From a bacterium (lineage in GTDB: Bacteria > Pseudomonadota > Alphaproteobacteria > Sphingomonadales > Sphingomonadaceae), in the NCBI GenBank assembly GCA_030824575.1, contig JAVBXL010000025.1, positions 37,023 to 101,022 of the forward strand: a stretch of 64,000 bases of DNA. Reading direction: 5' to 3'. The notes under the pieces were generated by a model that worked only from the letters and a program-made list of their open reading frames with translations, did not search any database and was not told the DNA's origin. Positions 8,517 to 18,022 of the stretch are shown here, in pieces. Each line of letters begins with the position of its first letter. Within the stretch, counting starts at the first letter, position 1. The position numbers and the translations under genes are program-made.

Positions 8517-11500
8517 TATCGCGGCATCCATACACGCACCAACGAGAGCAGTTTGTCGACGTCGATGGGCTTTGCCATATAGTCGTTGGCGCCCGCCTCC
8601 AGACACCGCTGCTGATCGTCGGGCATCGCCTTGGCCGTCAGCATCAGGATCGGCAGCGCCGCCCAGCGCGGATCGCTGCGCAGCGTGCGGGTGGCGGTCA
8701 GCCCGTCCATCACCGGCATCATGACGTCCATGAGGACAAGGTCGATGCCCTTTGCGGGATCGTCCACAGACGCCGCCAGCGCATCGATCGCCTCCTGCCC
8801 GTTGCGCGCGATCTGGACCGACGCGCCGCGCGGTTCCAGCACGCTGGTCAGCGAATAGACGTTACGCACGTCATCCTCGACGATGAGGATGCGGCGTCCT
8901 TCCAGCGCGGCGTCGCGATTGCGCGCCTTCTGGATCATCTTGCGCTGTTCGGGCGGCAGTTCGGACACGACCTGGTGCAGGAACAGCGATACCTCGTCCA
9001 GCAGCCGTTCGGGCGACTTCGCACCCTTGATGATGATCGAGCTGGAATAGCGGCGCAGGCGCTGCTCATCGTCGGGCGACAGGTCGTGGCCAGTATAAAC
9101 GATGACCGGCGGGAAGCCATGATCCCCCTCCTCGCTCAGTGTTTCCAGCAGCGCAAAGCCCGACGTGTCCGGCAGGCTGAGGTCCAGCACCATGCAGTCG
9201 AACGTATGGTGGCGCAGCTGCTCCAGACATTCGGCCGCGGTGCCCACGCCGACCGTTTCAACGTCGTCGGTCAGCAGTAGCCGGGCGACGGCGTCGCGCT
9301 GGACCGCGTCATCTTCGACGATCAGGACGCGCCGCACCCGCGTCGCCAGCTTGGCGTGCAGGTTTTCCAGCACTTCGGCCAGCTGCTCGCGCTTCACCGG
9401 CTTCACCAGATAGCCGACCGCGCCGAGTGACAGCGCCGCCTGGCTATGGTCGGACGCAGACACGACATGGATCGGAATATGCCGCGTCGCATCGTCATGC
9501 TTGAGCCGGTCGAGCACGGTCAGCCCGGACTGGTCGGGCAGGCCGAGGTCCAGCACGACCGCGCTGGGTTTATATTCCCGCGCCAGCTTCACCGCCTCTT
9601 CCGCGGTGCCCGCGATGATGCATTGGAAGCCCAGGTCGCGCGACAATTCGCACACAATGGATGCGAACACCTCATCATCCTCGATGATCAGGAGCAGGCG
9701 GCGCCCTTCGGCGATCGAGGCGCGGTCGTCCTCCACGATCCATTTGGGCTGGCTTGGCGCGCTTCTGGTCGGCGCGGGCGTCGCAGGCGCGACCGGCGCA
9801 GGTTCGACGCGGGAGGGCGGCGCGGCGGCGCGGGACGCAACCGTGGCCGGATCATAGGCAAGCGGCACGATCAGGGTGAAGCTGCTGCCTTCACCGGGCT
9901 TGCTGTCCAGACTTATGCTGCCGCCAAGCAGGCGAGCAAGCTGCCGCGAGATGGAGAGGCCAAGGCCAGTGCCGCCATAGCGTCGGCTGATCGTGCTGTC
10001 CGCCTGATGGAACGCCTCGAAGATATGCCCCTGCTGTTCCTTCGACATGCCGATGCCGGTGTCGGTGACGGCCATGGCGATCCGGTCCCCGTCCATCGGC
10101 GACAGGATCAGGCGCACGCTGCCCTGCTCGGTGAATTTGAAGGCGTTGGACAGCAGGTTCTTGAGGATCTGCTCGATCCGCATCCGGTCGGTTTCGATCG
10201 CGCGGGGGCAATCGGGCGCAACCTCTATCTCGAACGCCAGGTTGCGGGTTGCGGCAACGGGCTGGAACATCTGGCGCAGATCGCCGACCAGCCGTTGCAA
10301 CGGTACGGTTTCGGGCTGGACCTGGATATGTCCTGCCTCGATCTTCGACAGATCCAGAATATCGTTGATGAGGGTGAGGAGATCATTGCCCGACGATTCG
10401 ATCGTGCGGGCGAATTTGACCTGGTCGTGCGACAGATTGCCGTCGGGATTGTCGCCGAGCAGCTTTGACAGGATCAACAGCGAATTGAGCGGCGTGCGCA
10501 ATTCATGCGACATATTCGCCAGGAAATCCGACTTATACTGGCTCGCCTGCTCTAGCTCCCGCGCCTTTGTCTGTAGCGTGACGGCTACGCGTTCCAGTTC
10601 ATCGCGCTGGTTCTCCAGCGTTTGCGCCTGTTCTTCCAACTGGCTGTTGGTCTGTTCCAGCTCGACCTGTTGTTGTTCCAGCCGAACCTGAGACTCTTTG
10701 AGCGCACGCCCTTGTTCTTCCAGTTCCTCGTTGGAAACGCGCAATTCCTCGCTCTGCGCCTGCAACTCGCCCGACTGGCGCTGGGTTTCCTCCAGCGCAT
10801 CCTGCAACCGCGCGCGGAAGCGGGCAGACCGAAGGGCGATACCGATCGCCGGCGCCGCCTGCTCCAGCAGTTCCAGAACCGCGGGGGTGACCTGCTGGAA
10901 AAAGCCCAGTTCCAACACGGCGTTGACGACCTCGTCCGCCTTGGCCGGGATGATGACCAGATGTCGGGGCCGGTCCCTGCCCAGCGCCGATCCGATCGTC
11001 ATATAGCCATCGGGAATATCTTGCAGGATGAGCGGCGCGCCTTCCGCGGCCACCTGTCCCAACAGGCCTTCTTTGACCAGGAAGCCGACGGGCATATCGG
11101 CGTCGGCGGGAATGCCGAGCGTGGCGGCGCGCTGGAAACGGCCCCCTTCGCCCTTGAACAGCGCGCCGCCCTGAAAGCCGAGATAGCGAGCCAGGAAGAC
11201 AAGGATCGCTTCGCCCACCTCTTCAACCGATTTCTCACCGCCCATCGCCTTGGCCAGACCCAATTGGCCGGCCTGCAACCATTGCTGCCGCGCGCGGGCG
11301 CGGTTGCTGATGCGCATAAGGATGAAGATGACAAGGGTAAGGCCTGCGCCGATCAGGCTGGATATGATCCCGGTCATGATGGCGGTGCGCGACGCGGCGG
11401 CCATGTCGTCCATGCGGATTTGGCGCAACCGTAACTCTTCCTGCGCCATGGTGTTCAGTTGCGCCCGGATCGCATCCATTTCCATCTTGCCGCGGTCAGT

Positions 11501-11959
11501 CATCACCACGGCCAGCGACGCGGCGACTCCCTGGGTCCGGCGCAGATCTACGGTTTCGCGCAGTTCCGCCAGCTTGGCGTCGACATGCCGCTTCAGCGCG
11601 GCGACATTGGCCTGCTGCGTCGGATTATCACGAGTCAGCGTGGCGACCGCCTGCATCCGTCCGTTGAGATTTTTCACCGCACTGTCATAAGGTTCCAGAT
11701 AAGCCTGGCTGCCTGTCAACAGATAGCCGCGCTGCCCCGTTTCGGCATCCTGGGTAGCCGATAGAAGTTCGTCCAGCGCCATCAACACGCTATGGGTGTG
11801 GCGGATCGCGCCGTCGCTGTCGCGCAGGCTCTGTATGTTGCGATAGGCGACCGCGCCGCTGATGACGAAAAAGGCCAATCCAACGGCCAACCCCAATGCT
11901 GCCCAGATCGATGCGCGCGACAGCGGGCTGGCCGCAAAAGCTGTTTTTCCGATTGCCAT
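8516..11959 (-). CDS. Membrane hybrid histidine kinase with CHASE3, GAF and three receivers
   Basis: About 1147 residues. Order seen: membrane helix (about 18-40), periplasmic CHASE3-like helical region (DAETGQRGYLLTGSQAYLEPY), second membrane helix (about 190-212), GAF-like domain, a long Gln/Glu-rich coiled coil, HisKA (FLANMSHELRTPLNSLL), HATPase_c (NLLSNAFKFTEQG; TDTGIGMSKEQ; GTGLGLSISRQL), a Pro/Ala linker, then three receivers with Asp in VVLDLGLPDQSG, MVLDLSLPDTSG and LMDVMMPVMDG. The first in-frame ATG of the open frame (12043) is less likely than 11959 because the extra 28 residues resemble nothing. It heads the operon with CheR, CheB and the receiver-kinase, and probably senses an envelope or redox signal. 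Confidence 0.88.
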   Translation of the reverse strand: MAIGKTAFAASPLSRASIWAALGLAVGLAFFVISGAVAYRNIQSLRDSDGAIRHTHSVLMALDELLSATQDAETGQRGYLLTGSQAYLEPYDSAVKNLNGRMQAVATLTRDNPTQQANVAALKRHVDAKLAELRETVDLRRTQGVAASLAVVMTDRGKMEMDAIRAQLNTMAQEELRLRQIRMDDMAAASRTAIMTGIISSLIGAGLTLVIFILMRISNRARARQQWLQAGQLGLAKAMGGEKSVEEVGEAILVFLARYLGFQGGALFKGEGGRFQRAATLGIPADADMPVGFLVKEGLLGQVAAEGAPLILQDIPDGYMTIGSALGRDRPRHLVIIPAKADEVVNAVLELGFFQQVTPAVLELLEQAAPAIGIALRSARFRARLQDALEETQRQSGELQAQSEELRVSNEELEEQGRALKESQVRLEQQQVELEQTNSQLEEQAQTLENQRDELERVAVTLQTKARELEQASQYKSDFLANMSHELRTPLNSLLILSKLLGDNPDGNLSHDQVKFARTIESSGNDLLTLINDILDLSKIEAGHIQVQPETVPLQRLVGDLRQMFQPVAATRNLAFEIEVAPDCPRAIETDRMRIEQILKNLLSNAFKFTEQGSVRLILSPMDGDRIAMAVTDTGIGMSKEQQGHIFEAFHQADSTISRRYGGTGLGLSISRQLARLLGGSISLDSKPGEGSSFTLIVPLAYDPATVASRAAAPPSRVEPAPVAPATPAPTRSAPSQPKWIVEDDRASIAEGRRLLLIIEDDEVFASIVCELSRDLGFQCIIAGTAEEAVKLAREYKPSAVVLDLGLPDQSGLTVLDRLKHDDATRHIPIHVVSASDHSQAALSLGAVGYLVKPVKREQLAEVLENLHAKLATRVRRVLIVEDDAVQRDAVARLLLTDDVETVGVGTAAECLEQLRHHTFDCMVLDLSLPDTSGFALLETLSEEGDHGFPPVIVYTGHDLSPDDEQRLRRYSSSIIIKGAKSPERLLDEVSLFLHQVVSELPPEQRKMIQKARNRDAALEGRRILIVEDDVRNVYSLTSVLEPRGASVQIARNGQEAIDALAASVDDPAKGIDLVLMDVMMPVMDGLTATRTLRSDPRWAALPILMLTAKAMPDDQQRCLEAGANDYMAKPIDVDKLLSLVRVWMPR

Positions 11960-12210
11960 GGACGTTCGCGTAAAGGGGTCTAGGCCATCCGCCAAGCAAT
12001 TGTTTTGCCGGATCAGCCGGGATTGCGGCGGGCACCCATGCAAAGCTAATCTGCATCAATATGCAGCCGCGCTGATCGTGTCAGGCTATTCCAACGCCGT
12101 CGAACCGGCGTCCGCCTGCCTTGGCTCGGCAAACGTATCTGGCCGCCGTTCGCGCCGATCGGCAGCACGCAGGCGCGGCGCCAAGGCTGACAAGGGCTTG
12201 CCTGTCGGCG

Positions 12211-12864
12211 TCAGGCCGCGTCGGCCTGCCCGTCGGGATGGGCTGCGGCGACGCACGGCTGCTCACGCACGCGGCGAACGGTTTCGAGCAGACGGGGGAA
12301 CGCCGTCAGGTCGACGTTGAAGCGCTCCGCCGAATAGAGTTGCGGCACGATATGGCAATCTGCGACGGTCAGCCTGTCGCCAAAGCAGAAGCGGCCGCCA
12401 TAACGCATCACCATGGATTCGAGCGCACCGAATCCCTCCATGATCCAATGCCCGGTCCAGCCGCGCATCGCGTCCGATCCGGCACCCATCTCATCACGCA
12501 ACCGATTGAGCACGCGCGCATTGTTGAGCGGATGGATGTCGCAGGCGACGACCATCGCCATGGCTCGGACCACCGCGCGGTCATCGGCATCGGTCGGCAA
12601 CAGCGGCGGATCGGGATAGCGTTCGTCGAGCCATTCGATGATCGCGCTGGACTGGGTCAGGACATGCCCGCCCACCTCCAGCGCGGGCACCAGCCCCTGC
12701 GGATTGAGTGACAGATAATCGGGCGCACGCTGTTCGCCGGTTCGCAAATCATGGCTCACCTGGCGATAGGCTAGCCCCTTCGCGTTGAGCGCGATCCGCG
12801 TTCGATAGCTGGTGCCGGACCGCCAATAGCCGTGCAATGTCAGGGCGGTGTCATGCGTGTCCAT
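12211..12864 (-). CDS. Glutathione S-transferase, zeta/maleylacetoacetate-isomerase type
   Basis: A 217-residue two-domain GST. The thioredoxin-like N-domain carries the zeta-class active-site region in a variant form (YWRSGTSYRTRIALNAKGL), then NPQGLVPALEVGG and TQSSAIIEWLDERYPDPPLLP, which bind glutathione. The all-alpha C-domain contains CFGDRLTVADCHIVPQLY. Relatives isomerise maleylacetoacetate or maleylpyruvate in tyrosine or gentisate breakdown. It lies 44 bases after the SDR gene on the same strand and may be the last member of that operon. No homogentisate or gentisate dioxygenase is in the window, so the substrate is open. Confidence 0.75.
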   Translation of the reverse strand: MDTHDTALTLHGYWRSGTSYRTRIALNAKGLAYRQVSHDLRTGEQRAPDYLSLNPQGLVPALEVGGHVLTQSSAIIEWLDERYPDPPLLPTDADDRAVVRAMAMVVACDIHPLNNARVLNRLRDEMGAGSDAMRGWTGHWIMEGFGALESMVMRYGGRFCFGDRLTVADCHIVPQLYSAERFNVDLTAFPRLLETVRRVREQPCVAAAHPDGQADAA

Positions 12865-12908
12865 AGGCGCACGATAACCAGCCGCAGCGCATCAGCCAAG
12901 GCGGATAG

Positions 12909-13676
12909 TCACTCCGCCGTCCAGCCGCCGTCCACCACAAGGCTGGTTCCCGTCATCAACGCCGCAGCGTCGGAGGCTAGAAACACCACCACGCCCATCA
13001 AATCCTCCACCGTGCCCAGCCGCCCCAGCTTGATCTTGTCCAACACACTGGCCAGGAACGCCTTATCCTCGAAAAAAGGCTTGGTCATCGGCGTTTCGAT
13101 GAACGTGGGCGCGATCGTGTTGGACCGGATGCCATGGGGCGCCAGGTCGAGCGCCATCGCCTTGCTCAATCCCTCCAGCCCCCATTTGGACGCGCAGTAA
13201 AGCGTGCGCCGCGGACCGCCGACATGGCCCATCTGCGAGCCCATATGGATGATCGAGCCGCGCACACCCGCACCCATCATCCGCCGCGCCACGCTTTGCG
13301 CGACGAAGAAGGCGGCACGCAGGTTTAGGCCCAGCACCGCGTCATAATCCTCTTCCGACACATCGGTAAAAGGCTTTGGCCGGTTGGTGCCAGCATTGTT
13401 GAGCAATATGTCAAACGGGGCTACGCCTTCCAACGCCTGCGCCGTACCCGCCACATCATTGACGTCGATCAGCAGCGCGTCGGCCTGGCCGCCTGCCGCA
13501 CGGATCGCCTGCGCGCCCGCTTCGATCTCGCCGCCGCTGCGCGCCGCAAGCGTGACATGCGCGCCCGCCTGCCCCAGCGCGGCGGCGCAGGCAAGGCCGA
13601 TGCCCCGCCCCGCCCCTGTCACCAGCGCCCGCCGGCCGTCCAGCCGAAAACTCGGCGTCGTGGGAAGCGCATCCAT
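12909..13676 (-). CDS. SDR-family oxidoreductase
   Basis: A 255-residue classical short-chain dehydrogenase. It has a cofactor loop (ALVTGAGRGIGLACAAALG), NNAG (ILLNNAGTNRP), the catalytic Ser-Tyr-Lys set (IIHMGSQMGHVGG, TLYCASKWGLEGLSKAMAL) and a C-terminal dimer motif (GTSLVVDGG). The start is fixed by an ATG two bases after the upstream stop (TGAGCATGG). It is coupled to the HpsN-like dehydrogenase, so it probably oxidises or reduces a related polyol, hydroxy-acid or keto intermediate. The substrate is not recognisable. Confidence 0.83.
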   Translation of the reverse strand: MDALPTTPSFRLDGRRALVTGAGRGIGLACAAALGQAGAHVTLAARSGGEIEAGAQAIRAAGGQADALLIDVNDVAGTAQALEGVAPFDILLNNAGTNRPKPFTDVSEEDYDAVLGLNLRAAFFVAQSVARRMMGAGVRGSIIHMGSQMGHVGGPRRTLYCASKWGLEGLSKAMALDLAPHGIRSNTIAPTFIETPMTKPFFEDKAFLASVLDKIKLGRLGTVEDLMGVVVFLASDAAALMTGTSLVVDGGWTAE

Positions 13677-13678
13677 GC

Positions 13679-15010
13679 TCAGGCCGCCGTCGCCGGAGTG
13701 GGTTCGGCCATGCCGGCATAGGGCACGTCGCGCCCGCCATAGCGGCGCACACGGACATTGGCCTGTTCGCCATGGCCGGCAAAGCCCTCCAGCCCGCACA
13801 GGCGGCTGCAATATTCGCCGATCAGCGCGGACGCCTCATCCGTCAGCACCTTCTGATAGGTGCAGGTCTTGATGAACTTGCCGACCCACAGCCCGCCGGT
13901 ATAGCGGGCCGACTTCCTGGTCGGCAGCGTATGATTGGTGCCGATCACCTTGTCGCCAAAGCTGACATTCGTCCGCGCGCCGAGGAACAAAGCGCCATAA
14001 TTGGTCATGTTTTGCAGGAAATAATCCGGGTCTGCGGTCATCACCTGAACATGCTCCGATGCGATCGCGTCCGCAATCCGCACCATCTCGGCATCATCTT
14101 CCGCCACGATCACTTCGCCATATGTCTCCCATGCCTTGCGCGCATAATCGGCGGTCGGCAGGATCATCAGCAGACGCTCGATTTCCCGCATCGTCTCACG
14201 CGCCAGCTTTTCCGATGTGGTGAGCAGCACCGCCGGGCTGTCCGGCCCGTGTTCCGCCTGCCCCAGCAGGTCAGTCGCCGCCAGTTCGGCGTCGCAGCCA
14301 ACCTCGTCGGCGATAACCAGCGTCTCGGTCGGGCCGGCGAACAGGTCGATGCCGACGCGGCCGAACAGTTGCCGCTTGGCTTCGGCGACGAAGGCGTTGC
14401 CCGGCCCGACCAGGATATCGATCGGGTCGATGCTCTGCGTCCCCAGCGCCATGGCGCCGATCGCCTGTATGCCCCCCAACGCATAGATGGCGTCGGCACC
14501 TGCCATCGCCTGCGCCGCCACGATGGCGCGCGCGGGTTGCCCCTGGAAAGGCGGCGCGCAGGTGATGACGCGCGGTACGCCCGCTACCTTGGCCGTGATG
14601 ACTGACATATGGGCTGACGCCAGCAGCGGATATTTGCCCCCCGGAACATAACATCCCGCGGCGTTGACCGGCAGATTCTTGTGACCCAGGATCACGCCGG
14701 GCAGCGTCTCCACCTCGACATCCTGCATCGATGCGCGCTGAATCTGCGCAAAATTGCGCACCTGCGTCTGTGCAAATTCGATATCCTTGCGCTCTTGCGG
14801 CGTCAGGCTGTCGACGCAGGCGTCGATTTCCGCCTGGCTCAGGCGATAATCGTCCCGATCCCAGCCGTCGAACTTGATCGACATCTCACGCACCGCGGCG
14901 TCGCCGCGTTTTTCGATGTCGGCCAGTGCTGCCTCGACGATATCGCGCACCTTGCGGTCGGCGTCCGCCTTGGCCTCGGCGGTTGCGCCACGCTTGAGAT
15001 GTTGAGCCAT
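13679..15010 (-). CDS. Histidinol-dehydrogenase-family enzyme, HpsN-like
   Basis: A 443-residue zinc- and NAD-dependent dehydrogenase of the HisD superfamily. Residues matching the HisD zinc ligands and base are present: Gln and His in [12 protein letters not shown], Glu-His in IASEHVQVM, Asp-His in [14 protein letters not shown], His in [19 protein letters not shown]. The genes around it (SDR, ABM domain, LacI regulator) are catabolic and no his gene is near, so it is probably not the histidine-biosynthesis enzyme. Its closest characterised relatives are catabolic alcohol-to-acid dehydrogenases such as sulfopropanediol 3-dehydrogenase HpsN. The start at ATG 15010 fits the family N-terminus. 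The substrate, a primary alcohol oxidised to an acid, is inferred. Confidence 0.78.
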   Translation of the reverse strand: MAQHLKRGATAEAKADADRKVRDIVEAALADIEKRGDAAVREMSIKFDGWDRDDYRLSQAEIDACVDSLTPQERKDIEFAQTQVRNFAQIQRASMQDVEVETLPGVILGHKNLPVNAAGCYVPGGKYPLLASAHMSVITAKVAGVPRVITCAPPFQGQPARAIVAAQAMAGADAIYALGGIQAIGAMALGTQSIDPIDILVGPGNAFVAEAKRQLFGRVGIDLFAGPTETLVIADEVGCDAELAATDLLGQAEHGPDSPAVLLTTSEKLARETMREIERLLMILPTADYARKAWETYGEVIVAEDDAEMVRIADAIASEHVQVMTADPDYFLQNMTNYGALFLGARTNVSFGDKVIGTNHTLPTRKSARYTGGLWVGKFIKTCTYQKVLTDEASALIGEYCSRLCGLEGFAGHGEQANVRVRRYGGRDVPYAGMAEPTPATAA

Positions 15011-15025
15011 AATGCTGATCCTTGC

Positions 15026-15325
15026 TTAAAAACCGTCCACCGCCGTCTCGACATGATCCACATCGGGCGGGCTTGTGAAAAAGGGACCGACCAGCGCGCG
15101 CCACGCCTGAAAGCCGGGCGAATTGCGAAAGCCTTCGACATGCGCGGCGACAGTTTCCCAGCCCACGATCAGTCGATACTGGCCCGGCCGATCGACCGAG
15201 CGATCGAGCCGAAAGCTGCGGCATCCCTCCGCCGCGCGAAAATGGGGGATCGCCTGCGCGACGGCAGCCTCGAAGCGATCCGCATCCGCCGGATCGATCT
15301 CGATCCGTGCCACTTCCCTGATCAT
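15026..15325 (-). CDS. Antibiotic-biosynthesis-monooxygenase (ABM) domain protein
   Basis: A 99-residue dimeric alpha+beta-barrel-type protein (MIREVARIEIDPADADRFEA; FRLDRSVDRPGQYRLIVGWE; HVEGFRNSPGFQAW). Such small proteins act as cofactor-free monooxygenases, isomerases or degradation accessory factors. The start is set at ATG 15325, where family similarity begins; an upstream ATG at 15370 lies inside the operator region. It is the first gene of the operon that runs into the HpsN-like dehydrogenase 15 bases later, and it is divergent from the LacI regulator. Confidence 0.7.
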   Translation of the reverse strand: MIREVARIEIDPADADRFEAAVAQAIPHFRAAEGCRSFRLDRSVDRPGQYRLIVGWETVAAHVEGFRNSPGFQAWRALVGPFFTSPPDVDHVETAVDGF

Positions 15326-15355
15326 GCCATCCCCTCCCCGACTCGATATATTGAT

Positions 15356-15369
15356 TGCATACTTATGCA
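15356..15369. promoter_or_regulatory. Perfect palindrome, candidate operator
   Basis: TGCATA-CT-TATGCA is an exact inverted repeat 30 bases upstream of the ABM gene start, in the divergent region with the LacI gene. It could be a regulator site or overlap the promoter. Confidence 0.45.
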
Positions 15370-15428
15370 TCTTATATTTCGCAACATGGTTTTGGCTTGT
15401 ATTAATGCCAATCTATAGGATGCATTCC

Positions 15429-15450
15429 TGTTTGCAATTGTATTCAAACA
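15429..15450. promoter_or_regulatory. Inverted repeat TGTTTG-N10-CAAACA, candidate LacI operator
   Basis: Exact 6-base arms with a 10-base spacer, about 50 bases before the LacI-family gene start. The size and divergent location fit an autoregulatory operator for that repressor. Confidence 0.5.
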
Positions 15451-15498
15451 GAGTGATCGGTGGTTGCCCATCCCCGCAACTCTTGCGAAGAAGGAGCC

Positions 15499-16518
15499 GT
15501 GACCACTAACGACCGCTCCTTCATCACAGCCCATGACGTCGCGCGCGCGGCCGGGGTATCTCAATCCGCCGTTTCGCGCGCGTTCACGCCCGGCGCCAGC
15601 GTCGCCCCCGACACCCGTACGCGCATCATGGAGGCCGCCGAGCGCCTGGGCTATCGCCCCAACCTGCTGGCGCGATCGCTGATTAGCGGCCGCTCCAGCA
15701 TCGTGGGCGTCGGCGTGGGCGACCTGTCCAACCCCTTCTTCGTGGAGACGTTGCAGTTGCTGTCTCGAACCCTCGATCAGGCGGGCCTTCGCCTGCTCCT
15801 CTTCCCGGCCGAGGGCAGCGGCAGGGGCGAGCCGTCCATCAACGAAATCCTGCATTATCGCCTCGACGCGCTGGTCCTCCTGTCGGTCGGGCTGTCATCC
15901 GGCCTGGCGGAAGAATGTCGCAAAGCCCAGGTGCCTGTGGTCCTCTACAATCGCACGACGCAGGACCATGCCGCATCCAGCGTGATCGGCGACAATGACG
16001 TCGGCGCCCGCACCATCGCAGCGCATCTGTTGGCCGGCGACCATCGCCGCATGGCCTTCATCGCTGGTGCGGAGGGGTCATCGACGAATGTCCAGCGCGA
16101 AGCGGCCTTTTTCGGTTATCTGGCCGAACAAGGCGTAACCGCCCCCATTCGTGCAGCCGGAGACTATCGGATCGAGATTGCCACCGCAGCGGCCAGGCGT
16201 CTGCTGGCCGGCCGGGATCGGCCCGACGCGATCTTTTGCGCCAATGACAGCATGGCGATCGCCGCGATCAATGTCGCGCGGCACGAATATGGGCTGGATG
16301 TCGGCCGCGAAATTTCGATCGTGGGCTATGACGATGTGCCGATGGCGGCCTGGCCGGCTTTCTCGCTCACCAGCTATGCCCAGCCCGCCCAGCACATGGT
16401 GGATCAGACTGTGCGCCTGATCCAGATATTGCGCGACGATCCAGACCGACATGAGGATGTCGTGGTCGAAGGCAGCCTGGTGGTGCGCGGCAGCAGCCGG
16501 GCGGCCCGCATGCGGTGA
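15499..16518 (+). CDS. LacI-family transcriptional regulator
   Basis: About 339 residues. An N-terminal helix-turn-helix (TAHDVARAAGVSQSAVSRAF) and hinge helix (RPNLLARSLISGRSS) lead into a periplasmic-binding-like ligand domain (GVGVGDLSNPFFVETLQ; FCANDSMAIAAINVAR; ISIVGYDDVPMAAWP). The start is uncertain: GTG at 15499 puts five residues before the HTH region, which is usual, but its AAGGAG is only two bases away; GTG at 15460 is the alternative. It is divergent from the ABM/HpsN-like/SDR/GST operon and is its likely repressor, probably responding to a sugar- or polyol-like effector. Confidence 0.87.
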   Translation: MTTNDRSFITAHDVARAAGVSQSAVSRAFTPGASVAPDTRTRIMEAAERLGYRPNLLARSLISGRSSIVGVGVGDLSNPFFVETLQLLSRTLDQAGLRLLLFPAEGSGRGEPSINEILHYRLDALVLLSVGLSSGLAEECRKAQVPVVLYNRTTQDHAASSVIGDNDVGARTIAAHLLAGDHRRMAFIAGAEGSSTNVQREAAFFGYLAEQGVTAPIRAAGDYRIEIATAAARRLLAGRDRPDAIFCANDSMAIAAINVARHEYGLDVGREISIVGYDDVPMAAWPAFSLTSYAQPAQHMVDQTVRLIQILRDDPDRHEDVVVEGSLVVRGSSRAARMR

Positions 16519-17053
16519 CGGACCGGCCTTAAAAGCGGCCGCCGACCAGTCGCGATGCAGCGGGTGAGCGCATCCTTGGCGGCGGTGAGCATCCCTGTCG
16601 AAGGGCCGCGACCGCTATCCGGTTGACGCGTAAAGCTGTCGCGATCGCCGTTCAGATCAAGCCGTGCAGGTCGGACATCGACCGCCGCCATAGCAACCAG
16701 CACCGATATCATGGCATCATGCCATTTGAGGTAGATGAGCGACCCGACCAGCGCATAGAGGATGCCAAAACCGATGATCGGCGTCGTCATGGTGAACAAT
16801 GTGGAGACAAGATCACGATAGACCGCGTCGGCACGACGGGAGTGACGGCGCGATTGAACAGCGCCAGCCCCGATCGTCGGCCGTCAGTCTGGTGTCGTCT
16901 CTCCATGCCATCTTTGTTGAGCAGGAAGGTTAACAGTTTCCTATCGACGGGACGAACCGAACCCTGTCCCATCCCTTGCCAAGCCTGCCGCTGGCGGTTT
17001 CGACGGAACAAGCATGTCCATGCGCCTGTTCTGATGGGAAAGGAGATGAGTGC
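16519..17053. other. 535-base gap, no convincing gene
   Basis: No reading frame here has a ribosome site and a recognisable protein. On the minus strand from 16790 a short hydrophobic stretch (PIIGFGILYALVGSLIYLKW) is encoded, after which the frame loses protein-like composition. It may be a relic of a membrane-protein gene or chance. Confidence 0.4.
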
Positions 17054-17275
17054 ATGTACAAAGAACAGCAAGATGGCGACGTGGTAACCCATGTGTCCGC
17101 AGTCGAAGCGAAAGGTGGGTCAAAGTCCCGCGTTAGCCGTAATATTCTGGTGGTAAGCCTGTTTCTCGTCATCGTAGCGCTTGTGGCCAGTCTGGCCTTC
17201 GGCTTTTTCGAAACGGATCGGACGGGCGCGGATCAGGTTACGGCGGACAACACAGCACAATCCGACGTCAGGTGA
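17054..17275 (+). CDS. Small single-pass membrane protein, unknown function
   Basis: A 73-residue protein: a charged N-terminal third, one clear membrane helix (about 30-52, NILVVSLFLVIVALVASLAF) and an acidic, polar tail. It has a good ribosome site (AAAGGAG nine bases before ATG), which supports real translation despite the short length. It stands alone between a gap and the 3' end of an opposite-strand SDR. The function is not recognised. Confidence 0.6.
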   Translation: MYKEQQDGDVVTHVSAVEAKGGSKSRVSRNILVVSLFLVIVALVASLAFGFFETDRTGADQVTADNTAQSDVR

Positions 17276-17311
17276 TGGTGTGAAAGGCGAAGCAAATCGC
17301 CGTTCAAATTG

Positions 17312-18022
17312 TCAGAACGGAATTAGCTCGCCCTGAAAATCGAAGAGTTTCCCGCTGTCGGATATTTTCAGTCCCTCGACCACATCGAGCAATTGCAGCG
17401 CTGCGCGTTCCGGGTCGAACAGGCGACTGGCCTGAACATTGGCCTGGAACGGACGAGACAAGGCGGTATCCACCGTGCCGGGGTGCAGCGTCACGACGAT
17501 CGCCCGATCGTTGCGGCGGCGCTCCTCAATGGCCAGGTTGCACACCAGCATGTTAAGCGCCGCCTTCGATGCTCGATAACCGTGCCACCCGCCCAACCGA
17601 TTGTCGCTGATGGAACCCACGCGCGCTGACAGTGCGGCAAACACCGTGCGCCCGGTCTTTGGCATGATCGGCAGGAAATGTTTCGCGATCAGCGTAGGAC
17701 CGATCGCGTTGACGGCATAGACCTGTGCCAGCCAATCCGGGTCCAGATCGCGCAACGCTTTTTCAGGGCCGTGACCCGGCGCATGGAGCAGGCCGGTAGC
17801 GACAATGACCAGGGTCAGTGGCGGGCCGCCGGCGACATGCGCGGCGGCGGCGGCGATGCTGCTTTCATCGAGCAGGTCGAGATATTGCGATCCGACCCGC
17901 GACCGTGCGAAACCATGTACGACGTCGAACGCCGCTTCCTCGACCAGCGCGGCCTCCAATGCCGCGCCGATTCCGCCGGAAGCGCCGATGATGACGGCGG
18001 ATGTCTTGGCAGACTGGCTCAT
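17312..18022 (-). CDS. SDR-family protein, C-factor-like
   Basis: A 236-residue short-chain dehydrogenase (AVIIGASGGIGAALEAAL; catalytic Tyr and Lys in GWHGYRASKAALNM; TLHPGTVDTALSRPF). The small size and the C-terminal region resemble CsgA/C-factor-type SDRs rather than the larger sugar or steroid enzymes. Its start overlaps the stop of yaaA (ATGA), so the two are co-transcribed. The substrate is unknown. Confidence 0.78.
   Translation of the reverse strand: MSQSAKTSAVIIGASGGIGAALEAALVEEAAFDVVHGFARSRVGSQYLDLLDESSIAAAAAHVAGGPPLTLVIVATGLLHAPGHGPEKALRDLDPDWLAQVYAVNAIGPTLIAKHFLPIMPKTGRTVFAALSARVGSISDNRLGGWHGYRASKAALNMLVCNLAIEERRRNDRAIVVTLHPGTVDTALSRPFQANVQASRLFDPERAALQLLDVVEGLKISDSGKLFDFQGELIPF

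Noticed and set aside
13679..15010. Call as hisD of histidine biosynthesis
   Set aside because: No other his gene is near, and its partners (SDR, ABM domain, LacI) are catabolic; the HpsN-like reading fits better.
16404..16799. A minus-strand membrane-protein gene in the 16.5-17 kb gap
   Set aside because: Only about 35 residues look membrane-like; no ribosome site, and the rest overlaps the LacI gene antisense.
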